DNA of 64,000 nucleotides from Jiulongibacter sp966250325 (GTDB lineage: Bacteria > Bacteroidota > Bacteroidia > Cytophagales > Spirosomataceae), in assembly GCA_966250325.1 (NCBI GenBank), contig CBINGY010000020.1:1-64000 (forward strand). The letters are read 5' to 3'. A program made the position numbers and the translations under genes. A model generated the notes under the pieces. The model did not search any database. It saw only the letters and a program-made list of their open reading frames with translations, and was not told where the DNA came from. Of this stretch, positions 1-8,461 are shown in pieces (the stretch's first letter is position 1; each line of letters opens with the position of its first letter).

Positions 1-908
1 CATTCAAGATTGTCAATAGTGCCGGACAAACGGGTAGTTTTCCTTTTTCTTCTTTCTATAGTCATTTGATTTTTTATAAGGGCAACAATGAGATGGGTCG
101 CTTCAGTCAGGATTTTTTCAGGGTTGGTAAGCTGGGCATAGGGGCAGATCCCTGGCATCCGCTGAGTTTTAGCCCGGCCTATGGGGATAAAATCTCTCTT
201 TCAGGGGTAAGCCTTAACTGTGTTTTAAATACGTGTGTAACAGACAGTACCCATTTCGGATTTGGATATCAGCCTGATAAACTGCAAATCATTACAAAGA
301 ATAGCTCAGGAGACGTTGTTTTAGGTTATGGTAAAAGCAATAGTTTGACTGAAAATGTCAGATTTAAGGGGAATGGAAGAGTAGGAATAGGCATCTCAAA
401 TCCTGCTAATTTACTTGATATCAATGGTCGTGTAAGAATCAGAAATACGGCAGAAACAGCCGGTATTTGGCTGGGTAATTCGTTAAACGGACTATCCATC
501 GATGATGGAGCTTTTGTAGGTATGCAAACTTCAACGGCGGGGTCTGAAAAAGCCGGAATCTGGATTGCCAGTGACTGGCGGTTTTATGTAGACAGGGCGG
601 GAATTGCTACGATGAAGGGAGGGATGAACGTTGGCGGGGGCGATAATATCACCAAAATAAGGAAGCAAACTGTCAATTTTGATCTTCAGTCGGTTCCGGC
701 CAATTCCAGCAATCTTGAATATTTCAATTTGGGAAGCCTTTCTCCGGAAGATGTGATCAGTGTTAATCCAACAGCCACCATTTTTCCACTCGTCATTGCT
801 TCTGTAAGATATACCTCGGTAAACCTTGCGGAGGTGGTGTTCTACAATCCGTCTTCCAATGCCGTTGATAAATCGGCTATGAACTTTAATTTCCTTATAG
901 TGAGGTAG
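1..908 (+). CDS. Tail-fibre-like surface protein, C-terminal part
   Basis: The reading frame is open from the first bases of the window (first full codon at position 3), so the start lies outside and about 301 residues are visible. The text is typical of Cytophagales secreted tail-fibre-like proteins: a GVGIGISNPANLLDINGRV-like segment (roughly residues 110-130 of the visible part) followed by an R-I-R-N-T repeat and Gly/Ser/Asn-rich beta sequence. No S74 chaperone domain follows; the protein ends in a short beta-rich segment. Such proteins are probably trimeric, cell-surface or exported, but the role here is unknown. It is the first of three phage-tail-related proteins in the window. The family resemblance is fairly sure, the function is not. 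Confidence 0.75.
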   Translation, partial: FKIVNSAGQTGSFPFSSFYSHLIFYKGNNEMGRFSQDFFRVGKLGIGADPWHPLSFSPAYGDKISLSGVSLNCVLNTCVTDSTHFGFGYQPDKLQIITKNSSGDVVLGYGKSNSLTENVRFKGNGRVGIGISNPANLLDINGRVRIRNTAETAGIWLGNSLNGLSIDDGAFVGMQTSTAGSEKAGIWIASDWRFYVDRAGIATMKGGMNVGGGDNITKIRKQTVNFDLQSVPANSSNLEYFNLGSLSPEDVISVNPTATIFPLVIASVRYTSVNLAEVVFYNPSSNAVDKSAMNFNFLIVR

Positions 909-1391
909 TACTGTTAAATCGTAGTTTGAATACGAATCTGCCAGACGCTTAATTCTCAAGTAAATCCTTGGAATTTGACTTTGCGGTCTCATTTTCCCCA
1001 TTTACACGATTTCCCTGCCTTCAGGAAAACCGGAAATTTGTCTTAAACCAAAATTCATTTTCCAGCTATGAAAACGATCCTTCTTTCTGTCATCTTTCTT
1101 TTTAAAACTCTTCTTCTGGCGGTGCTTGGCTACGTGCTTCTTCGCCTGGTGCTGAAAGCCCGGAGTTTCAACTTTCTGGACATATCTCAGAACCCCTTTC
1201 ACTGATTTCGCCTGCCTTCACACATTTGAAGTTCACCCTGAACAAAGGAATTGAAATTGGGAGAGTGCTTGATTTTCAACGGAATTCGTCGATACCCTTC
1301 CGCTAAACATCGATTACATCTCATTTGAAGCAGGGTTTATAAACCATTCTTCGCAGGTGACGTTACTGTTATTAACGAATCTGTGAGAGCT
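909..1391. other. Gene-poor spacer with a decayed look
   Basis: About 480 bases separate the tail-fibre-like gene from the outer-membrane receptor. It holds one short hydrophobic reading frame (1068-1205) and the word CCTGCCTTCAGG near 1015, a small hairpin (CCTG/CAGG) of a type seen again near 18313. No convincing terminator or -7 box was found. Long minus-strand frames across this stretch run through the upstream gene and have no homology I recognise. Confidence 0.4.
1068..1205 (+). CDS. Possible 45-residue membrane peptide
   Basis: An ATG at 1068 opens a 45-codon frame to TGA at 1205. The product begins MKTILLSVIFLF and has one long hydrophobic segment (about residues 3-30, rich in Leu and Val) followed by a basic R-L-V-L-K-A-R stretch, as in a single-pass inner-membrane peptide or the leader of a truncated secreted gene. 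No clear purine-rich ribosome site precedes it. The coding sense downstream decays, so it may equally be the signal-peptide remnant of a lost gene. No family recognised. Confidence 0.25.
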   Translation: MKTILLSVIFLFKTLLLAVLGYVLLRLVLKARSFNFLDISQNPFH

Positions 1392-3791
1392 ATGAAAAAA
1401 GTACTATGCCTGCTTGGGCTTCTCGTTCCGGCCAGTCTCATGGCCCAGAGCCCGGCAGAAGTGACCGTAACGGGATCGGTAACGGATGAAAGCGATAAGA
1501 AAAATCTGGCCTTTGCCACAGTTTCAGTGAAATCTGTGCGGGATAGCAGCATCGTTACCTCAGGTCTGAGTTCAGAATCTGGCCGGTTTACCTTAACCAT
1601 GCCCCGGGGATCCTACTTTTTGCACATAGATTACGTGGGCTACGAATCCCGGGATTTCAGTCTTCCCGATCTCACCGATGCGGATAAAGAGACCGATCTG
1701 GGCTCGTTTGCCTTGGCTACCAACTCGGTTACCCTGCAGGAAGTACAGGTGAGGGCAGAGAAAAGCCAGATGGAGTTTGAACTCGACAAGCGGGTTTTTA
1801 ATGTGGGGAAAGACCTCACCAATGGAGGAAATACCGCCGCCGACATTCTGGATAAGGTGCCTTCTGTCAATGTAGATCCCGAAGGAAATCTCACGCTACG
1901 GGGGAGCTCAGGCGTTCAGATTCTGGTGAACGGGAAGCCCTCTGGTCTCTTAAATGCCGGAGATACCGAGGCTCTCATGCGAATGCAGGGAGATATGATT
2001 GACCAGATTGAAGTGATTACCAACCCCTCTGCCCGGTATGAGGCCGAAGGCGAGGCAGGAATCATTAACATCATTCTGAAAAAGAACCAGGCTGGCGGAT
2101 TTAACGGTTCGTTTGGTCTCAACACCGGGGTTCCCCATAATCACGGGGCCTCTTATAATCTCAACTACCGTAAAAACGATTTTAATTTCTTTTCCAATTT
2201 CGGACTCGACTACCGTCGCGGACCAGGTTTTGGTCGCTCTACCCAGGAATTCTACGAAGGGGAAAATCTTCTGTCTTCGTACAATGTGCTGGAAGACAAC
2301 CTGCGTGGCGGGCTCGGCGGCTATGTGCAGTTCGGCTCAGACTGGATATGGAATGAATACAATACCCTCACCGGTTCCGTATTGCTCAAAAGAGCAAGGG
2401 ATACCAACAACTCAGAAGTGATTTACGAAGATTTCAACGGTCTTTTTTACTCGGAAACGGTACGCGACGTGCTGGAAACCGAATCGGAACGAAACATTGA
2501 AGGCTCTCTGCTTTACAAAAGAACGTTTGACAAGCCGAAACACGAGTTCAATGCAACCTTTAAATACATTTTTGACAAGGAACTGGAGCTGGCCGATTAT
2601 GAGGAGACCACCGGCATGACAGCCGACCCGCTCTTTCAGAACTCCAGCAATACCGAAGACGAGGTGATCACACTCATTCAGGCAGATTACGTTTATCCGT
2701 TTTCAGAGGAAGGCAGATTCGAAACCGGTGTTCGGGCCAATCTCCGGACCATTGACAATGCTTATTCTGTGAACGAACTACGGGATGGAGTGCCCGTTAC
2801 CCTGGATGAATTTGATGATCAGCTGGCCTATCAGGAGAATATTTACGCGGCTTATGTGATAGCCGCCCAAAAGTTTAATAAACTGAGTATACAGGCCGGT
2901 CTGCGTGGAGAGCTCTCGGATATCGATGCCCGTCTGCTGAAATCAGGGGAAAACAACGATCAGAACTATTTCAATCTGTTTCCCAGCTCCACGTTTTCCC
3001 TGCAGCTCAATCCTAAAAATCAGCTGCAGCTCAGTTACAGCCGCCGGCTGAGTCGTCCTTTCTTCAGAAGACTGCTGCCCTTTTCTAATTTCAATAATCC
3101 CCGAAACAATTCGATCGGGAATCCCGGCTTACGACCGGAATACACCCATTCCATCGAATACGGCTGGTTAAATTATCCCGAAAACGGCACCTTTCTGGCA
3201 GGAGTCTATTACCGGCATACCACCGGAGTGATTGAAACCTTAACCCTGCCTTCTGATGATGGCACCACCATCCGGTATCCGGTTAACCTTTCTGAAAGAA
3301 AAGCCTATGGCCTGGAACTAAACTATTCCGTAAACCCGGTGAAATGGATGGATATCTCCAGTGATGTCAACTTTTTCAGAGCCATGGTTCGGGGGAATTT
3401 TGAAGGACGTAACCTCTCCAGCGATACCTATACCATGAGTGGCCGGGTAAGTAGCAAACTGAGAGCGGGGGAGAAGACGCAGTTTCAAACCTCCTTCTTT
3501 TACCGGGCTCCGGCCAATACCACCCAGGGCAGAGATCTGGCCATTGCCTCCCTCGATCTGGCGGGGTCTGTGGAAGTATTTCAGAATAAGGGAACCCTCA
3601 CGCTTTCATGTCGTGATCTGCTGAATACCCGCAAACGCCGCACAGTAGTTGATTTGCCCGAGTTCAGGTCAGAGGGTGTCTTTCAGTGGTGGCAGGCCCG
3701 TTCACTGGTTTTAAGCTTTAACTACCGCCTCAATCAGTCGAAGAAAAGAAACGCAGCTCCACTTGATGATATGGATGAAGGAGAGTTCTAA
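1392..3791 (+). CDS. TonB-dependent outer-membrane beta-barrel receptor
   Basis: Probable outer-membrane transporter or receptor of the Bacteroidota outer-membrane beta-barrel family. I choose the ATG at 1392 (MKKVLCLLGLLVPASLMAQ, a good signal peptide) over the GTG nine bases upstream, giving 799 residues. Order: signal peptide 1-19; carboxypeptidase-regulatory-like beta-sandwich about 25-110; plug-like region about 125-230 with L-R-G-S-S-G-V-Q-I-L-V-N-G-K-P, a pattern typical of this family; then a beta-barrel rich in aromatic strands to the C-terminus, ending in a short charged tail. The substrate cannot be inferred. It overlaps by four bases, convergently, with the DUF1905-type gene. No SusD partner lies nearby, which fits this family rather than SusC. 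Confidence 0.9.
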   Translation: MKKVLCLLGLLVPASLMAQSPAEVTVTGSVTDESDKKNLAFATVSVKSVRDSSIVTSGLSSESGRFTLTMPRGSYFLHIDYVGYESRDFSLPDLTDADKETDLGSFALATNSVTLQEVQVRAEKSQMEFELDKRVFNVGKDLTNGGNTAADILDKVPSVNVDPEGNLTLRGSSGVQILVNGKPSGLLNAGDTEALMRMQGDMIDQIEVITNPSARYEAEGEAGIINIILKKNQAGGFNGSFGLNTGVPHNHGASYNLNYRKNDFNFFSNFGLDYRRGPGFGRSTQEFYEGENLLSSYNVLEDNLRGGLGGYVQFGSDWIWNEYNTLTGSVLLKRARDTNNSEVIYEDFNGLFYSETVRDVLETESERNIEGSLLYKRTFDKPKHEFNATFKYIFDKELELADYEETTGMTADPLFQNSSNTEDEVITLIQADYVYPFSEEGRFETGVRANLRTIDNAYSVNELRDGVPVTLDEFDDQLAYQENIYAAYVIAAQKFNKLSIQAGLRGELSDIDARLLKSGENNDQNYFNLFPSSTFSLQLNPKNQLQLSYSRRLSRPFFRRLLPFSNFNNPRNNSIGNPGLRPEYTHSIEYGWLNYPENGTFLAGVYYRHTTGVIETLTLPSDDGTTIRYPVNLSERKAYGLELNYSVNPVKWMDISSDVNFFRAMVRGNFEGRNLSSDTYTMSGRVSSKLRAGEKTQFQTSFFYRAPANTTQGRDLAIASLDLAGSVEVFQNKGTLTLSCRDLLNTRKRRTVVDLPEFRSEGVFQWWQARSLVLSFNYRLNQSKKRNAAPLDDMDEGEF

Positions 3792-4294
3792 GCGGTTCGC
3801 GATCGGGGTTGATTCACACTATGAATAAGCTCAGGAGCTCTTCTGATCTGCAGATCCAGGTCCTTGATTCGTAAGAGGGCATGAATCACGCTACGTTTTT
3901 TGCCGGGGCCAAGCTTCTCAAACTGCGATTTCAGGAAGCTATCCTGCTCCAGCAGGGCTTCCAGCACTTCGGGCATTTCCACGCCCAGCGGATTGGGGTC
4001 TTCTTCCAGCAGCACATCTACCTCATCTCCGGTCGATTTACCGATTTGTTGAAGTTTTTTCCCGCCGATAATCACAAAGAAATTGCCATCACCCAGATGA
4101 TTGAGTCCACAGGGAAAGCGGAGGGAGGAGTCCAGCGTGCAAATGAGACGGGTCTTCTTTCCTTGCGGAAAAGTAGCCACCGTTTCAGCGGTCACTGTCA
4201 GATAAAAATATCCTCCCCGAATTTTCTCCAGCTGGCCTATTCGCTCCCGGCCCTCAAATAGATGCATGTGTACGGCTGTTTCCGGAAATAACAA
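3788..4294 (-). CDS. DUF1905 / YdeI-OmpD-associated family protein
   Basis: A cytosolic-looking protein of about 168 residues; an ATG nine codons in (4267) is an equally good start. Residues about 25-120 match the DUF1905 fold as I recall it: Y-F-Y-L-T-V, then F-P-Q-G-K-K-T-R, C-G-L-N-H-L-G-D-G-N-F-F-V-I-I-G-type strands, then G-D-E-V-D-V-L-L. The C-terminal helical part (E-A-L-L-E-Q-D, then G-K-K-R-S-V-I-H) resembles the YdeI/OmpD-associated bacteriocin-protection tail. Biochemical role unknown. It converges on the receptor gene with a four-base overlap. Confidence 0.7.
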   Translation of the reverse strand: MLFPETAVHMHLFEGRERIGQLEKIRGGYFYLTVTAETVATFPQGKKTRLICTLDSSLRFPCGLNHLGDGNFFVIIGGKKLQQIGKSTGDEVDVLLEEDPNPLGVEMPEVLEALLEQDSFLKSQFEKLGPGKKRSVIHALLRIKDLDLQIRRAPELIHSVNQPRSRTA

Positions 4295-4397
4295 AGGAGA
4301 CCACCTTGCAGATTCCCATAGCCACCAATACCAATTTCCGTTTCGTTTTCCAATCCTAACTATGGCTTCAAGTAATCGGTATTGTGAAATGAAAAGA

Positions 4398-6365
4398 TCA
4401 CTTGTTTATGACGGCTCCAGGACCTGAGGAAGAAACAGGGTTTGTTCTGCCAGATTCCAGGGATACTTTCGCATGATTTAAGTCGGATCGTTCGGAAGCG
4501 GCTGTATTATTCTCTATTTTACTTATTCGTAGGGTCAGTTCCTGAATGAGGGCCTGCTGCTCCTGCATGCCTTTCAAAAGCACCGGGATGAGGTCATTGT
4601 ACCGCACCGTATAGTACCCGTCGCTGTCTTTGTTGAGTAGTCCCAGGTCTTTTTCGCTGTAACCATGCCGGCTTAGGGTTTCTTCCAGTTCCTGAGCGAT
4701 GAGTCCAAATTCTCTGCTGCCCGATTCCTCATTTTTGCGGTGATAGCTCACGGGCCGTAAATCCTGTATGAACGCTATACCCAGCGGGATTTCCTGAATA
4801 TGCTCTTTCCAGCGGCGGTCTGAGGTCACATTCCAGGCCACTTGTATATCGGCGGCCGTAATGGAAGTATTTCCCATCCGTATTTTGTTATTGGCATTCA
4901 CGGTGGCTCCTGAGCCTATCACGATGGCATTGACCAGATCACCGGAGCTCAGATTCGCATTATAGCCCAGACCCACATTATGCGAGCCTTTGGAGATAGA
5001 AATTAAGGCTCCATCGCCAATGGCGGTATTGTACCGACCTGTATTGTTTGCCGCGGTGGAAGTTCCCAGTAAGGCTTCGGCTCCCAGAGCTGTATTAAAG
5101 GTCTCCCGGCCATCTGTAGTTCGGCTGTCTGCGTAATACATGGCCCGGTAGCCTATGGCCGTGCTTCGGCTATTGGCACTGTTTCTATGCAGTGCAGTCT
5201 TCCCGTTTGCCGTATTGTAATCGCCTGTTGTGTTATTGTAAAGCGATTCCACCCCTGTGGCGGTATTGTTAGAGCCTTCTGTATTGTAATTCAATGAATA
5301 CATGCCTGTGGCAGTGTTTTCGCCTCCGCTCGTGTTGCTGACCAAAGCCTCATTTCCCGTTGCCGTATTCTGGTTGCCCGTTGTATTGCTCTCAAGAGAC
5401 CGGTAGCCGGTAGCCGTGTTTTCTGAGCCGGAAGTGTTGTTAACCAAGGCTTCGCTGCCCAGGGCAGTATTAAAGCGACCTGTATTGTTTGAAGATGTTA
5501 AACCACCCCTTAATGCGTGATAACCGACAGCCGTATTAAAAGTTGTTCGGGCATCGATTATTCTATTGTCTGCACGTTGCATGGCCCCATAACCTATGGC
5601 CGTGCTACCACTGTTAGCCCGGTTCTGAACAAGACTACTCTCGCCCACCGCCGTGTTGTAAATACCAGTCGTATTTTTATGAAGTGAATATGTTCCATTG
5701 GCTGTATTACTACTTCCCGTGGTATTGTGATACATGGACTGATATCCGATTGCGGAGTTACTGTTTCCTTCGGTATTGGAGTAAAGGGCATCTATTCCTA
5801 TGGCATTATTTCCATAACCCCCGGTATTGCTTTGGAGTGCACTGAAACCAACAGCCGTGTTTTGAGTGCCAATTAGGTTTGAAGAAAGGGCATAACTACC
5901 AATCGCTACGTTTGCATATCCATCATTATTGGCTTCGAGGGCAGAAACACCTATAGCCACGTTATCGTATCCTGCTTCATTATTCAAAAGGGCCTGATAC
6001 CCCAATGCGGAATTGGATCGACCTACATTTTGGCCGGGAGTCGTACTTCCCATAAGAGCCCGATAACCCACCGCCGTATTTTCAGTTATGTGTTGTACCA
6101 CCTGTTCGTCATTGGCATAGTACATCGCCTGAAACCCTACAGCGGTGCTTCCCACATTGGTTCTGTTATGAAATAAAGCCTTGTTTCCCAAAGCAGTATT
6201 TGTGGTGTCGTTAACACCTTCCGACGATTTGGCTGAGATAAGTCCCTGCGGGAGAATGGTCACGGAGCCATCGGAATCGGTGTTTATGGCGTTGATTTGA
6301 GCCCGGGAAGAAAGGGTTGTGAACAAGACGAAACAGCTAAAGAGAAGGAGATTTGAAAGTTTCAT
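4398..6365 (-). CDS. YadA-head repeat surface protein with S74 intramolecular chaperone
   Basis: A 655-residue secreted protein. Signal peptide about 1-22 (MKLSNLLLFSCFVLF...RAQ). Residues about 50-480 are tandem imperfect repeats of the form N-T-A-x-G-x-x-A-L-x-x-N-T-x-G, the left-handed roll repeats of YadA-like heads. Residues about 510-600 are a peptidase S74 domain: the Ser-Lys dyad of S-D-R-R-W-K is present (Ser515, Lys520), followed by F-G-L-I-A-Q-E-L-E. In phage tail spikes this domain folds the trimer and then cuts itself off, so I infer a self-processing trimeric fibre. A coiled coil (M-Q-E-Q-Q-A-L-I-Q-E-L) and a Ser/Pro-rich tail follow. No phage genes adjoin, so it looks like a host surface protein. 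Confidence 0.88.
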   Translation of the reverse strand: MKLSNLLLFSCFVLFTTLSSRAQINAINTDSDGSVTILPQGLISAKSSEGVNDTTNTALGNKALFHNRTNVGSTAVGFQAMYYANDEQVVQHITENTAVGYRALMGSTTPGQNVGRSNSALGYQALLNNEAGYDNVAIGVSALEANNDGYANVAIGSYALSSNLIGTQNTAVGFSALQSNTGGYGNNAIGIDALYSNTEGNSNSAIGYQSMYHNTTGSSNTANGTYSLHKNTTGIYNTAVGESSLVQNRANSGSTAIGYGAMQRADNRIIDARTTFNTAVGYHALRGGLTSSNNTGRFNTALGSEALVNNTSGSENTATGYRSLESNTTGNQNTATGNEALVSNTSGGENTATGMYSLNYNTEGSNNTATGVESLYNNTTGDYNTANGKTALHRNSANSRSTAIGYRAMYYADSRTTDGRETFNTALGAEALLGTSTAANNTGRYNTAIGDGALISISKGSHNVGLGYNANLSSGDLVNAIVIGSGATVNANNKIRMGNTSITAADIQVAWNVTSDRRWKEHIQEIPLGIAFIQDLRPVSYHRKNEESGSREFGLIAQELEETLSRHGYSEKDLGLLNKDSDGYYTVRYNDLIPVLLKGMQEQQALIQELTLRISKIENNTAASERSDLNHAKVSLESGRTNPVSSSGPGAVINK

Positions 6366-6545
6366 AGCCCTGGCATTTGGTGTAATTTCATAGCCAAGCT
6401 ATCCAGAAATGATCTCGCTACCAAGGTTCCAAAAGCCCGTTTTCCTTTTTTTTATTATACGTTTTACTCCTTTCAACTCATAAAACCTGGCCAAAAATTA
6501 CCTCTGACCTGCCAACAACCTAAGCCTTACGTGCAGTCGAACGAA

Positions 6546-6617
6546 ACTCCCATCTCCAATCTTCCATCTCCAATCTTCCATCTCCTTTAACCTTTAACTG
6601 TCAACCTTCAACCTCAT
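6546..6617. repeat. Heptad-phased low-complexity run (TCTCCAA/TCTTCCA, then CCTTTAA)
   Basis: Upstream of the SRAP gene the sequence reads as consecutive 7-nt words: TCTCCAA, TCTTCCA, TCTCCAA, TCTTCCA, then TAACCTT, CAACCTT and similar. The word changes but the 7-nt step is kept. It belongs to the same kind of sequence as the runs near 15.4, 16.9, 20.2-20.7 and 27.2-27.7 kb. Confidence 0.75.
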
Positions 6618-6654
6618 ACCCAAATTCAGTATTTTAGCAACAAATTAGAAAGAC

Positions 6655-7401
6655 ATGTGTTATCACACTTCGCTCGTAGAAGAATCGGTGCCAGATCTCC
6701 AGCGGAAACTGCAGGTGAAAATCTGGAAGTATGAAACGTTTAAGGAAAAATATAAGCCCAACTTTCATATCAATGGCTTTGATCACCCTCAGATTCCGGT
6801 GATACGACCCGAGGGCAAAACCGAAAAGGTAGTCGATCTGCTGCGGTGGGGTTTAATACCGCATTGGGTAAAAGAACCGAAAGAATGGAAAGCCAATACG
6901 CTGCTGGCCAGAAATGACGAGATGTTTGATAAAGCCTCTTATAAACACTACTGGCAGAACCGCTGTCTGGTGATTGTTACGGGTTTCTTTGAACCCAGAG
7001 ACCGTCAGGTGGCGGGGCTGGTGGGCCCGGCCAGCAAGGTGCAGAAAACAGAGAGCTGGTATATTAAGAGTAAGACAGAGCCCTTTCTTTTTCTGGGAGG
7101 ATTGTATTGCAATGGAACCGTATGCGTGATTACCACAGACACCAGCCCTATGATGTCAAAGATTCACAATGATGGCAAAAGAATGCCACTTATTCTGGAT
7201 GACCCGGATATGATAGACGAATGGCTTTTAAGCGATATGAGCAAAGAGGAAATGATAAGAATGATGGACAGCCACCCCGATGATGACTCCCTGATGGCCT
7301 ATCGTACGCTGGACGGAATCATGAATAACCGGGTGAATACCAATGTGCCGGAGGCCAATCTGCCGCATGCGGAAGATCCTGTAACAGGTGTGCTTCTTTA
7401 A
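6655..7401 (+). CDS. SRAP-family protein (YedK/HMCES-like), abasic-site DNA-protein crosslinker
   Basis: A 248-residue SOS-response-associated peptidase (SRAP) protein. The family's catalytic cysteine must follow the initiator Met, and here the start ATG is followed directly by TGT (Cys2), which fixes the start. Other family landmarks: R-W-G-L-I-P-H-W (64-71), Asn81 with A-R-N-D-E (85-89), G-F-F-E-P-R with Glu113, and His171 just before R-M-P-L-I-L (176-181). Known members crosslink to abasic sites in single-stranded DNA and protect them from breakage. It stands alone on the plus strand between a heptad run and a small secreted protein. Confidence 0.93.
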   Translation: MCYHTSLVEESVPDLQRKLQVKIWKYETFKEKYKPNFHINGFDHPQIPVIRPEGKTEKVVDLLRWGLIPHWVKEPKEWKANTLLARNDEMFDKASYKHYWQNRCLVIVTGFFEPRDRQVAGLVGPASKVQKTESWYIKSKTEPFLFLGGLYCNGTVCVITTDTSPMMSKIHNDGKRMPLILDDPDMIDEWLLSDMSKEEMIRMMDSHPDDDSLMAYRTLDGIMNNRVNTNVPEANLPHAEDPVTGVLL

Positions 7402-7415
7402 CTGCTGGTTTTCTT

Positions 7416-7423
7416 TATCTTTG
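7416..7423 (+). promoter_or_regulatory. Bacteroidota -7 box TATCTTTG
   Basis: TATCTTTG matches the Bacteroidota -7 consensus TAnnTTTG and lies 20 bases before the ATG of the small secreted protein at 7443, which would give a leader of about 13 nt. No TTTG was seen 19 nt further upstream. Confidence 0.45.
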
Positions 7424-7442
7424 GTCATAACCCGTACCAAGT

Positions 7443-7901
7443 ATGAAAACGACCTTGCTATTCCTTATTTTCCTTTGGATCAGTACCTTCGGTGGCCATA
7501 ACCTCACGCTGGCAGAGGCCTCCGGTATTTTAGGAGAGCAGGCGGTGCAGTTGGAAAAGAACAGTACGGCAGAGGGAGGCGGGCATCAGTTCAGAACCCG
7601 TTTTCAGGCTTCGGGAAATGAGCAGGTCTTTCTGTATTATCAATTTGAGAATTTTGAAAACGAAACGGCTGCTAAGGCTAAATTTGACGAGTTCCATGCG
7701 GGTAACGTGAGTCAGTCGGGTTTTAAGGATTTGTCGGGTTTGGGTCACGAGGCCTTTTTTCATACAGATGACCGCAATTTCAGCCTCATTATCGCTCGTA
7801 AAGGCAATGAAATGATTCGACTGAAAGTAAATAAGATCACCAACCGTTATTCCAAAGAAAAGATGGAACAGGTGGCCCGTGATATTTTAGCGAGAATTTG
7901 A
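7443..7901 (+). CDS. Small exported protein of unknown function
   Basis: 152 residues with an N-terminal hydrophobic leader (MKTTLLFLIFLWISTFGG), then a soluble mixed alpha/beta domain containing F-R-T-R-F-Q-A, L-Y-Y-Q-F-E-N-F and G-L-G-H-E-A-F-F. The last phrase resembles single-domain periplasmic proteins in which G-D-E-A-F-F marks a small alpha/beta fold, but I cannot name the family. ATG at 7443, 41 bases after the SRAP stop. Its own -7 box suggests separate transcription. Role unknown. Confidence 0.7.
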   Translation: MKTTLLFLIFLWISTFGGHNLTLAEASGILGEQAVQLEKNSTAEGGGHQFRTRFQASGNEQVFLYYQFENFENETAAKAKFDEFHAGNVSQSGFKDLSGLGHEAFFHTDDRNFSLIIARKGNEMIRLKVNKITNRYSKEKMEQVARDILARI

Positions 7902-7926
7902 TGATGCTATAGAATACTTCCTACAG

Positions 7927-8392
7927 GTGGCTCAGCTTGCCCGGAATATGCAGGCTAACTGTACACAGCACCGCTAAGCGAAAGCCACTGGGGCCGTAAA
8001 GAATCATCCAGGTTATAAAAAGAAGCTCTGCCCCGACCGGGTTTGTACATATACGGCTTCAATAGCTCCAGATTATCCCGGGTGAGATAGCCTCTGGAGC
8101 GGCAGAGGATAGGCAGCACGCGGTTCTCCTGTTCACGGGTGAGATCAAGCAGGATGGGCCGCACCCGCAGCCGGTACAGCTGAGCCAGATGCCCCTGCAC
8201 CAGAAAGCAGTTTTCCAGCACATACCGCCGTTCTTTGGTCCCAAGACCATACGATATATACGCCTTAAAGAGTGGGAGCCTTTTGGGTATTCTCATGCCC
8301 CAAAATTACCAAAGCCACCGGGCAGGGTCTTGCTAATAGATTTAGGAAACAGGAGAAAACGGAATAAGTAGTGGCTCAGTTTGCTCCGGAAT
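7927..8392. repeat. Imperfect direct repeat bracketing the 113-aa gene
   Basis: GTGGCTCAGCTTGCCCGGAAT at 7927-7947 recurs as GTGGCTCAGTTTGC-TCCGGAAT at 8371-8392 (one mismatch and one inserted base). The two copies flank the 113-codon gene on both sides. A third partial echo (TGTGGCCGGAATATT) follows at about 8403-8417. The repeat could mark an old insertion or simply be shared intergenic text. Confidence 0.5.
7955..8296 (-). CDS. Hypothetical basic protein, 113 residues
   Basis: I do not recognise this protein. It is basic and Leu/Arg-rich, starts MRIPKRLPLFKAY and carries Y-V-L-E-N-C-F-L-V-Q-G-H-L-A-Q-L-Y, then L-T-R-E-Q-E-N-R-V-L-P-I-L. Gln-Glu-Asn-Arg and two G-Y-L-T-R/L-L-K-P helical segments suggest a small winged-helix-like or adaptor fold, but that is only an impression. 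No signal peptide or membrane segment. It is flanked by an imperfect 21-bp direct repeat. Alternative frames over the same stretch are shorter and look non-coding. Confidence 0.45.
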   Translation of the reverse strand: MRIPKRLPLFKAYISYGLGTKERRYVLENCFLVQGHLAQLYRLRVRPILLDLTREQENRVLPILCRSRGYLTRDNLELLKPYMYKPGRGRASFYNLDDSLRPQWLSLSGAVYS

Positions 8393-8461
8393 CTTTGGCT
8401 CGGTGTGGCCGGAATATTCACTTGAAGAAGGTAGAAAACAGATTCCGATAATTCTTAGTTA

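Noticed and set aside
531..1001. 156-codon minus-strand frame over the tail-fibre gene
   Set aside because: Antisense shadow of a better-supported gene, no recognised motif.
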